Part shown: in pieces, positions 10,418 to 21,346 of the stretch
Layout of the letters: every line of letters starts with the position of its first letter
Numbering within the stretch: the stretch's first letter is position 1
Source of the DNA: Siphlonurus alternatus
Taxonomy: Eukaryota > Arthropoda > Insecta > Ephemeroptera > Siphlonuridae
Direction of reading: 5' to 3'
Assembly: GCA_949825025.1 (NCBI GenBank)
Contig: OX463783.1
Location: 29,037,154 to 29,101,153, forward strand
Length of the DNA stretch: 64,000 nucleotides
Position numbers and translations under genes: made by a program
The notes under the pieces: generated by a model
The model's database searches: none
Told to the model about the DNA's origin: nothing
Seen by the model: only the letters and a program-made list of their open reading frames with translations

Positions 10418-10620
10418 AAATTAATTTAAAATTCCCGCCGGAAGTAACCGTAAGTGAGAGGTTTCTGATCTTACTATTCATATTTGAATTTTAAAGTTTT
10501 AGCTACAGGTATTTAAGAAGAGTACTAACATGTTTGTAAGTTTTCAAAACTTAAACATGAACAAGATGACCAGAAACCTCTAACTTCCGGCTATTTCCGG
10601 TAGGAATATTACATAAATTT
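10418..10620. repeat. Inverted-repeat element K, copy 2
   Basis: GCCGGAAGTAACCGTAAGTG at the left and CTAACTTCCGGCTATTTCCG at the right are complementary. The interior matches copy 1 (TTTAAGAAGAGTACTAACAT). Confidence 0.65.
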
Positions 10621-10653
10621 GACTACATTTCCAAATATATTTTATTGAACAAT

Positions 10654-10935
10654 GAGTGCGTTTGAATTCACGGGCCAGCCCGGGCTGGCCCGGGCTGGGT
10701 AAAATGGCGGTGACCTTGGTCGCCTGGTATGAAACGTCATAATGTCGTCATAATTAGTTCTCAGTCTGTCCGCTAGGTCTCAGGCGCACTGTAGAGTCCG
10801 CCCGCGTCAGCCTGGGCCAGCCAGGAAGTGACGTCATGAGAGGAGGAAAAATGGCCGCCGGGCTGGCCCCACTTGACGACAAAAAACGCTTCAGCCCAGG
10901 CCAGCCCGGGCTGGCCCGTGAATTCAAACGCACTC
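10654..10935. mobile_element. GC-rich hairpin MITE (family J)
   Basis: Ends GAGTGCGTTTGAATTCACGG and its complement, then GGCCAGCCCGGGCTGGCCC. The element is much richer in GC than its surroundings. AAT stands on both sides, a possible 3-bp duplication. The open frames inside are by-products of the palindrome. Confidence 0.82.
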
Positions 10936-11108
10936 AATATATGCTCTTTGCTGTTTTGTTGGTACACAATGGCCTTGAACGGTGTGGGTGTGGTCTTTCG
11001 CAAAATGTTGTCATGAGAAAATATGCTTCATATTTTACCTATTTAATCGTAATTAATTGAATGCAAGTTGCTTTAATTTAATAGTATTATATAGTGTTCT
11101 GAATTAAC

Positions 11109-11180
11109 TATAAAATACAGTGAGATCAACAAAATGGGCCCTTATTTAGAATAACAGGCTGCAACCCAACATCGAAAAAG
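11109..11180 (+). promoter_or_regulatory. Probable 5' non-coding exon and TATA-like box of ankyrin/SOCS gene 1
   Basis: TATAAAAT at 11109-11116 precedes text homologous to the second gene (30690-30825): shared ACAGTGAGATCAACAAAATG versus ACAGCTAGATCAATAAAATG. Both blocks end CATC, an A-run, G, then a GTATG donor (AAAAG|GTATGC here). The following acceptor would be at 11827. Homology at both loci supports a transcribed leader; the start site is inferred. Confidence 0.5.
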
Positions 11181-11827
11181 GTATGCCTATCGTATGCATA
11201 TAATATGCATGATGCATGTTATTTTACTTCTATTTTACTCTGCTTGCTTTATTAATTGCACAATTGCTTCAATATCATATCCTTTGTACATTAATATTGT
11301 ACATGTATGCATAATTTGTAATTTTTTTGTGCATGATTGCACATTTACACTGCATGTGCATACCTTGAAGACATAATATGCAATCAAATCTGCTCATACT
11401 GAAACCGCTTTCACATAATCAAATATGGAAACACATGGTAGCAAATTTTTTGGTTATGTACGCCTTAAAACCTCCCGGCGCTGCTCCGTAGAAAAATCAA
11501 ACTCATCTTGATTTTGCTGAGGCATTCACATAATTTTACACCACAACTGCCACAGTAGAATGATAGTACAGTATGTATGTGAGAAAAGGTTGTGGCATTT
11601 CTACGGACTCCGTATCAATTTTCAATTATGTGAAAGCACCTTCAGCATACATTATTTAATCTATTTGATCTGATTGTAAAATGCAGAATAAAATACTGTA
11701 CAGTATATTATTTAATGTTTCTTGTACAGATTCATAAATAAATTTCATATAAAATTTATGAACAGACCATGATTGTGTTTACACCTTAAATTTTCCATTT
11801 TATTCAGTCGTACTCTCTGTGTTCCAG
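11181..11827. other. Leader intron of ankyrin/SOCS gene 1
   Basis: Many ATGCAT/TGCATA motifs occur at 11194-11380. A dyad CTACGGAGCAGCGCCGGGAGG / TTTCTACGGACTCCG with TGATTATGTGAAAG ends spans about 11402-11640, suggesting a decayed hairpin element. The region ends in CTCTGTGTTCCAG. Confidence 0.35.
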
Positions 11828-11861
11828 ATTTCCATGATAACGAGCTAATCCTCAGTAAATA

Positions 11862-14800
11862 ATGGAGAGAAACATAGCGGCTTGTTCCAAATCACCAGAC
11901 GTGAACGGACGAACAAATGTGGTACAACATGATAGAGATTCCGAGATCCACCAAGCTATAAGGAGAAAAGACATTACTAGACTCAAAGAACTGTTGGATA
12001 ATGGAGAGCAATTATGTTATGTTTCCCATACCTACAATAACAACTGCTTCACACTTGCAGTTGACAAATTCCCATTCAGTGACATAAAGAAACTTTTAGA
12101 AAGAGAACCTAATGGAGTTAATGCTAAAAATGAATACGGAGTGCCACTTCTTTGGGACTTTCGCATTCATTTAAATTTAGACAATGTTAGGTATTTGATT
12201 GGTAAAGGAGCAGATTCCCATGCTGTTGTACATGGAAATAATATTTTAACCTGGTTGGTATTTCAATACCAGGGTAGACCACAGGTTTGTATCGTGAAAT
12301 ACTATTTAGAGCTTGGAGTAGACCCTTTACATGTAGACGGTAGAGGCAAATGTGCAATAAGTTACTATATATATATATATAAGTTTTTTACAGATTATAA
12401 TAGAATTGAGAAGAGTTGTTACTTGGACGTTATAAAATGCTTCCTTGAGTGCCCAAGAGTTCAAAATCAAAATTTAGTATGTTCACCAGAAAAACACCCT
12501 CAAACTTACTTACTTTGGATGATGGTGGAAACAGAAAACAGTCTTGATATACTGGAAGAAAATAAAGATAATGTATTCAACTTATTTTTCAATTCAAATT
12601 TAAAAGACCCAAATTTAATTATTACAAGACCATTAAAATCCGTTATAGGAAGGAATATATCAGATCTCGTTGGCTGGCCTGAATGTCATGATTCTATAAT
12701 TGAGGTTCAACCTTTGACATTTTTAATGTCAATGAAAGTTCCCATTGAAAAATATAGCAATTTTAGAGAATTAATGAAAAAAATGTGTGGTTGTGGATTC
12801 AATGTATTAAACGTCGGCTTATCTCCATTAAGTGTCTTATTAATGCGGAAGGTTCAGGGAGAATTGAACTCTCAAGGAGAGTGTATTCCGTCGGTGAAGT
12901 TTTATTCTCCACGTGACCAATGCGCGACAGTCAACAATGAAACAGACATCGACATAGTCAACAATAAAACAGACCACAACATTGTTCTCGACATGGCTCG
13001 TGAATTGATCGACAAGGGTGCCAACGTATCACAGAGGTTCATCAGGTTTGATTTGAACAATCCCGACCCAGAGATGCAAGAGTTCGCGGACAGACTCAAC
13101 ATTCCTGATTCTCTCTGGATTGCCATCGTGAGAGGTAAGTTAGAGGAAAAGAGTTGCATGCTGGTGACAAAAAAGTTCCACGCCTCTCTTTTTTTTTTTA
13201 ACGTCAACCATACTTACTTAATTGCTGAAAGCAAAGATTTTTTTTAAGTTATTTTGACTTAAGGTAAAGATAATACGGATCAGCTGGCCCTATGCTAAAA
13301 AAATCCCATTCATAAAAATAATGAAAAAAATTTAGAATGTTCTCCGTTTCATACCTAATCAGTAGCTAAAATATCAGACATACAAAAACGAGCTAGTTTT
13401 TGAGTTATTTATTTTTAAAGTTGACTAATTTAACATGGAAGTTCCATTTCTCCATGTTAAATTATGAAGTCAACTTTAAAAATTCATAACTCAAAAACTA
13501 GCTCTTATTTGTATACCTGATATTTTAGCTACTGATAGGGGTGTAGAGGAGAAAATTTTAATTTTTTTTTATAATTTTCGTGTGAGGGATTTTTTTTAAC
13601 ATTGGTGGCATTATCTTACCCTTAATTGCTGCAAGTCTTAGAAAGCAAAGTTTTTTTTTCTAAGTTCTTTTGACTTTAATTAACATGGCTATATTTTTTT
13701 CAAATCACCGAACAGTATAGTTTTTTTTTTTTTTTTCTCGGGATATTCTACGGTGTTTGTCAGGTAAGGCCCCATGTTAAACGATGCATTCACTCAGACT
13801 TTGGAATCTTTTTCTAAAGAACCTATGTGAGATTGAATTTTTTGGATTTTTGTTCGATATGGAGGACCACTTGATATTTTTAGAAAATACAAAGGGTGTA
13901 GTCCGTAATAAGTTCTGAACGTTCAGAACCTTCGATTTAGCGTTCCGAAATTATGTTCTGAATGTTCAGAACAGGCGCGGATCCAAGGGGGGGGGCGATG
14001 GGGGCGATCGCCCCCCCCCCCCAAAAGGCCCCAAAATACATTGAAGGTATTACCACCCCCCACCCATTGCCCCCTCCCACCCCAAAATTTAACATTGCGG
14101 TATAGGGCACCGCCCCCCCCCCCAAAGCCGCGGGCTGGATCCGCCCCTGGTTCAGAACCATTTCCGAGGTTGCCCGAAGTGAGTCAGCTGACTTCTAGTG
14201 AGGGAGCATAGTGTAAAAAAAAGGCATTATTGTGCACTTTGTGACAGAAGCACCAAACTTGGTGCACAGGTAGAACTGACCCAGGAGGTCAACTTTTTTG
14301 GTGGCTCCACTCGCGCATCTTACCCTGGTGACCTCTGGTGACCTTTCAAAATGGCGGCTATGGAGACTCTTGTTTATTTTTTAATTTGAAAAATAATTGT
14401 TCAAATACAAAACTTTAAACGGAATATGGTTTGGTATTAAGTCCAAAATGTCCCTGATTTTTTTCAAAATGCTGTGTTGCCAAATTTCCTTAAAATTTTG
14501 AAAATAGTGGGAAAATTGAACATTTTTCTAGTTATTGCATTAAAAATTAATTTTAGGGTTAAATATTGCATCAAACGTTGGAAAATATTTAAACGAGTAC
14601 AAATAGAACATACAATTAACATTTTGTATGAATTCAAGCATAGACTCTGGCCTGTGGACCAATGGCAACGTTGCAAAATGGCGCCTACACTATGGAGAAC
14701 AGCAAATGTGTTATATCTCCGCTTCTTACAGCCCTATCATCTAATTTTGAAAGGTTTTTGGTATTAATCGCTTTCAACTTTGTCCCTAATTTTTGTAGAA

Positions 14801-17800
14801 ATGCCATGTTGCCTCAATATATAGTGCAGTGTTGCAACATTTAAATATAATTGCAATGATTGTCTATTATAATTAAAAAAAAGTATAATAGTGCATCATG
14901 TAATTATTTAAATTACTATATTTTATAGTAATATACGGTATATTATCTCTATGGAGTCACATATATTTTAAAGTTATATTAAAAGTGATAAAAAAATTAA
15001 TAAAGTGTCGTAATTAAATGATTATATATTGTGACTATGTGACCATAGAGAGAAGTTTAATTTCTAATGGACAACATACATGAAAAAAAATTATTGCAGA
15101 AATGAATAAAGGGCACCAAATTATGCTACTTTGAATTTTTTCAGATTTTTTTGAAACCCAAAACTTTTTTTAAATAATTATTGAAAGTGCGGCCACGCCC
15201 CCTGGAGGCGTCAATAGGCGTCCAGTCTATTATCCTTTATATTAAGAATTCAGGGGTGCCAACTGAAATCACAGGACTTTCAATAATTATTTAAAAATAG
15301 TTCAGTCTCAAAAAAATCTGAAAAAATTCAGAGTAGCATAATTTGATATCCTCTATTCATTTCTGCAATAAAATTTTTCATGTTTGTTGTCCATTGGAAG
15401 GCAATCATGCTAATTTTGAATTGATCTAGCAAAACATCTTATCAATACAGTATAATATATTTCCTGTAAGTATTCGCGAACGCAACCAAATTCAGCCCTC
15501 TAGCGGTTAAAAGTGTGAACTACTAGAATGCGGCTAGCTGTTCATAACAGTATAGGAACAACATACCATTCCTGAGTTAATTTACGTGATTATATAATAT
15601 TATCCACTTGCAAATTTTTAATTATCATAATAAAGTTAAATATTAGTCTTAATAAATGAAACAACAGATAAATGTGACCATACACCGTGTCATTTGCTTT
15701 AAATAGAGTCTTGCGCCCGGCGGCATGGTGGGCATGCCGCCCGGCGCGTGGTATATATGCATAATATGTATATGTCGATCCATATGATATTAAATAATTG
15801 TTAATTTTTCTTACTGATTGGGATAAAATTATGAACTTAATTTTCAAGGTGTAATCGACCCTCCTAAAAACTTGGAAATATTTTAGATTTTCTCCCCGAC
15901 GCACCCCTGAGGGTGGAGAACTACCCCGAAAAACAATCTTCCTTAAAAATTGTGCTAAAATTATGAAATTAATTTTCAAGGGGCAATCGACCCTACTGAA
16001 CTCGGAAATAATTTTAGATTTTCTCCCCGACGCTCCCCTGAGGGTGGAGAACTACCCCGAAAAACAATCTTCCTTAAAAATTGTGCTAAAATTATGAAAT
16101 TAATTTTCAAGGGGTAATCGACCTTCCTGAACTCGGAAATAATTTTAGATTTTCTCCCCGACGCACCCCTGAGGGTGGAGAACTACCCCGAAAATCAATT
16201 TTCCTTAAAAAATTGTGCTAAAATTATGAAATTAATTTTCAAGGGGTAATCGACCTTCCTGAACTCGGAAATAATTTTAGATTTTCTCCCCGACGCACCC
16301 CTGAGGGTGGAAAACTACCCCGAAAATCAATTTTCCTTAAAAAATTGTGCTAAAATTATGAAATTAATTTTCAAGGGGTAATCGGCCCTACTGAAGTCGG
16401 AAATAATTTTAGATTTTCTTCCCGACGTACATCTGAGGGTGGAAACCTACCCCTAAAATCCATTTTCCTTAAAAATTGTGCTAAAATAACAAAATTAAAT
16501 TTTCAAGTGTTTATTAACCCCTCTGAAACTCAGAAATAAATTTAGACGTTTTCCCCGACGCAACCCTGAGGGTCAACGGCTACCCACCATATCCTTCATT
16601 CTTAATAATCGAGTTGAAATTGTGAATTAAATTTTTATTCGGGATTTATCGAAATTTTTCAGAGAAAAAGTATCCCAGACTCACTTCTTCACTTGCAGTA
16701 TGATGATGGTTTCACTCAATGTGTTCAGCACCGTTAATTGGCGTGATGGCACATGTTGGTCCGCTCAACGAGGCTATGTGTGTAGGTGCATGGCCTCTAA
16801 CATCTGAGTTGTGACCAATTCCATGCAACGTCTTAATTATCTCCACTTTCTGTTCGTCAATTGGTCTCAAATCTCTTCTTGTAAACCATTTGCTTCAGAA
16901 AGAGATTTGAGACCATTGACGAGCTGAAAGTGATAGAAGTTATGTGGAATTGATGGTCACACCTCAGTTGTTAATTAATGTCACACCTCAGTTGTTAATT
17001 AATGTCACACATAGCCTCATTGTGCAGACCACAACATGAGCCTTCACGCCATGTAATTATTATAACGGTGGACATCCATCATCATACTGCAAGTAAAGAG
17101 GCGAGTCTGATATATTTTTTTTCCATGAAAAATTACGATAAATCCCGAAAAAAATTTAATTCACAATTTCAACTCGATTATTAAGAAAGAAGGATATGAT
17201 GGGTAGCCGTTTACCCTCAGGGTTGCGTCGGAGAGAAAATCTAAAATTATTTCCGACTTCAGTAGGGTCGATTACCCCTTGAAAATTAATTTCATAATTC
17301 TAGCATATTTTTTAAGGAAAATTGATTTTCGGGGTAGTTTTCCACCCTCAGGGGTGCGTCGGGAAGAAAATTTAAAATTATTTTTGAGTTCAGGAGGGTC
17401 AATTACCTCTTGAAAATAAATTTCATAATTTTAAAACAATTTTTAAGGAAAGTGGATTTTAGGGGTAGGTCTCCACCCTCTGGTGTGCGTCAGGGAGAAA
17501 ATTTAAAATTATTTCCGACTTCAGTAGGGTCGATTACCCCTAGAAAATTAATTTCATAATTTTAGCACAATTTTTAAGGAAAGTGGATTTTAGGGGTAGT
17601 TTTCCACCCTCAGGGGTGCGTCGGGAAGAAAATTTAAAATTATTTCCGAGTTCAGGAGGGTCACTTACCTCTTGAAAATTAATTTCATAATTTTAACACA
17701 ATTTTTAAGGAAAGTGGATATTAGGGGTAGGTCTCCACCCTCAGGGGTGCGTCGGGGAGAAAATTTAAAATTATTTCCGACCTCAGTAGGGTCGATTACC

Positions 17801-19358
17801 CCTTGAAAATAAATTTCATAATTTTAGCACAATTTTTAAGGAAAGTGGAGTTTAGGGGTAGTTCTCTACCCTCAGGGGTGCGTCGGGGAGAAAATCTAAA
17901 ATTATTTCCTAGTTTAGGAGGGTCGATTACCCCTTGAAAATTAATTTCATAATTTTAGCACAAATTTTAAGGAAAATGGGTTTTAAGGGTAGTTATCTAA
18001 CACTCAAGGGTGCGTCGGGGAGAAAATCTAAAATTATTTCTTGGTTCAGGAGGGTTGATAACCCCTTGAAAATTAAGTTTTATAATTTTAGCTCGTTTAT
18101 TAAAAAAAGTGGAAAATACTAATAGGTCTGAATAACGGGGTACGGCCGGGTAGCACTCCAGGGGTGTGCGTGGTAGAGGTGGTGCCACGGGGATGTGGTA
18201 ATGAATCTGTATTAATTAATTATTTCAGAGGTGTAAATTAATTACCTATTGTATGAAATTTTCTCCATAAAATTCTTATAAATTTTCAAATTGTTACATC
18301 TCGGTCATATTCATTGGAAAAACTTTTCGTATTTCCTATGGGGGAAAAAAAAACACCCCTGAAAGGGGTGCGATTGGCTCCAATAATATTGTAAAGCCCC
18401 TGAATTTAATTTGACAGCTGGTGCGTCAAATTTTACGTTTGTATGTAAGCTTCTAATCGCACATTATCAAATTATTAACCTGCTTTTCATACTCCATATT
18501 TCTTTCGAGCCGCATTACGTCCGCCATTTTGTGACGTCATCACTCTGCAGACAGCGCCGCCATCGGTCATTTCGTTCGAGAATAGCTATTGTAAACAATG
18601 TGAAATTTAACTTTTAAGTTAATTCATTTATAATATTATATATATATATATTACGATAGAATATAACAATTATGTACAGCTTGGAACAAATGAGCGCGTG
18701 GTACTCTTGCTAAATTTGCTGGCACCGCAATCGCGTCCCAAAAGAGACAAAGAGCTGTAAATTTGCAGTCTAGCCTTACCAAAAAAGTTCATTTAGGTTC
18801 ATCAAACGTAAGCTGCTTCGGGGAACGCCCCCGCCAACACTAAGGGGTAAAGTTCATGCTGTCCCGAGGTGTACACTATATAATACGTGCGGTAACAAAC
18901 TGCATCATATAGCAACGTTTTGTTATAGCTACAAGGTATACTTTAAAAATAATATGAGAGGTGCAAGCTAATTTAATTAATATTAATTTACTATTAATTA
19001 ATATTGCAGGAATTGTAATCTATAAGAGTCACAGGAATTAAATTAACTTGCACCTCTCATATTATTTTTAAAATATACCTTGTAGCTATAACAAAACGTT
19101 GCTACATGATGCAGTTTGTAACCACGTATTAGTGTACACCTCGGGACAGCATGAACTTTACCCCTTAGTGTTGGCGGGGGCGTTCCCCGATGCAGCTTAC
19201 GTTTGATGAACCTGAATGAACATTAAATTTTTGGTAAGGCTAGACTGCAAATCTATAGCTCTTTGTCTCTTTTGGGACGCGATTGCGGTGCCAGCAAATT
19301 TAGCAAGAATACCGCGCGCTCATATTGTTCCAAGCTGTACGTAATTGTTATATTCCAT

Positions 19359-19419
<61 letters not shown>

Positions 19420-21295
19420 TATATAAATGAATTAACTTAAAAGTTAAATTTCACATTGTTTACAATAGCTATACTTACAGGAAATATATTATACTGTATT
19501 GATAAGATGTTTTGCTAGATCAATTTAAAATTAGCATGATTGCCTTCCAATTAGAAATTAAACTTCTCTCTATGGTCACATAGTCACAATATATAATCAT
19601 TTAATTACGACACTTTATTAATTTTTTTATCACTTTTAATATAACTTTAAAATATATGTGACTCCATAGAGATAATATACCGTATATTACTATAAAATAT
19701 AGTAATTTAAATAATTACATGATGCACTATTATACTTTTTTTTAATTATAATAGACAATCATTGCAATTATATTTAAATGTTGCAACACTGCACTCTATA
19801 TTGAGGCAACATGGCATTTCTACAAAAATTAGGGACAAAGTTGAAAGCGATTAATACCAAAAACCTTTCAAAATTACATGATAGGGCTGTAAGAAGCGGA
19901 GATATAACACATTTGCTGTTCTCCATAGTGTAGGCGCCATTTTGCAACGTTGCCATTGGTCCACAGGCCAGAGTCTATGCTTGAATTCATACAAAATGTT
20001 AATTGTATGTTCTATTTGTACTCGTTTAAATATTTTCCAACGTTTGATGCAATATTTAACCCTAAAATTAATTTTTAATGCAATAACTAGAAAAATGTTC
20101 AATTTTCCCACTATTTTCAAAATTTTAAGGAAATTTGGCAACACAGCATTTTGAAAAAAATCAGGGACATTTTGGACTTAATACCAAACCATATTCCGTT
20201 TAAAGTTTTGTATTTGAACAATTATTTTTCAAATTAAAAAATAAACAAGAGTCTCCATAGCCGCCATTTTGAAAGGTCACCAGAGGTCACCAGGGTAAGA
20301 TGCGCGAGTGGAGCCACCAAAAAAGTTGACCTCCTGGGTCAGTTCTACCTGTGCACCAAGTTTGGTGCTTCTGTCACAAAGTGCACGATCATGTTGCTAT
20401 GCTCCCTCACTATTCAAAAAAGAGGTTCCGAGTGTTGCGAACTTTTCCTCCAAACTATCGGAACTAGAGTCAGCTGATCACATTTTTTTGGGGGAAATTT
20501 GAAAAGTATGTAACAAACCTGTGCAACCTACGTGATAACTGTTTGATTTGAGGTAAATCTTTGCTTAATTGGTGATCAATAACTGTTACGTGTGAGTTTT
20601 ATGTTAAAATTTGTGAAGCCAGTGAAGTGTTCTCTCTTTTTCGTATTTATTTTAAACTGATGTGTATTACCGCGGAAAAGAATGTTCTGAAAGTGTTCCG
20701 TTATCTGATGTCTGAAGTCAATGTTTTTGTTCAGAGTCAGTCCGTAATCACTCATATGTTCTGAACGTTCAGAACATAATACGGAGTACACCCTCAAACT
20801 CAGTTTTTTTTTCTTCTGATAACAGCTGATAGACACTAAGTTTATATTTTATTTTATTATCACTTTCTTGGGCACTATACAATAATATAACATGAATATG
20901 TATTATAGTCAAAATTGAATTTACAAATAAAATCCCATGGGGCAAATGAAAAGGATTGCTGAGCAGTCCATTCACTAAAAAGTGTTTATATTCTCGTGTC
21001 CATCACTCTACAATATTTGTTTTGTTCCCCAGGAAACCTGCGTGTGGTACGACTCCTGCTACCTTACTACGGCCATCCTCCACTGGCCCTCCTGCTGTTC
21101 CTTGCGAGGGTGATGGACGGGTTCTCGGGGGCAGACTTCCTGGTGCTGAGTGAGCAAGCGGGCGTCCCTCACGGAACTGATATCTTCCGTCAATTCCAGG
21201 AGATGTTTCAGGAATACGGGGAAAAACTTGACGCATGCAGATTCAAGTTTGAAGAAATGCACAGTGAGTACAATGGACAACCTGCATGAATATTT

Positions 21296-21346
<51 letters not shown>

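Larger units (their letters stand above)
13889..20794. mobile_element. Giant hierarchical palindromic (foldback) element in intron 1
   Basis: Left end GGGTGTAGTCCGTAATAA then GTTCTGAACGTTCAGAAC. The right end is the complement: GTTCTGAACGTTCAGAAC then TAATACGGAGTACACCC. Inside, outer arms 14185-15475 and 19476-20410 are near-identical inverted copies. Next come inverted satellite arrays (15827-16640 and 17140-18120) around a central palindrome, and a second palindrome at 18584-19472. There is no transposase. It may be one foldback transposon or a composite built by inversion and nesting; the shared outer ends favour one unit. Confidence 0.72.

Noticed and set aside
10836..11060. 74-codon frame beginning MRGGKMAAGLAPLDDKKR
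   Set aside because: It runs through the arm of a GC-rich hairpin MITE and out into unrelated DNA.
14464..20154. Paired 97-, 70- and 60-codon frames at 14464-14844 and 19774-20154
   Set aside because: They are mirror images in the arms of the giant palindrome, open on both strands, and resemble no family.
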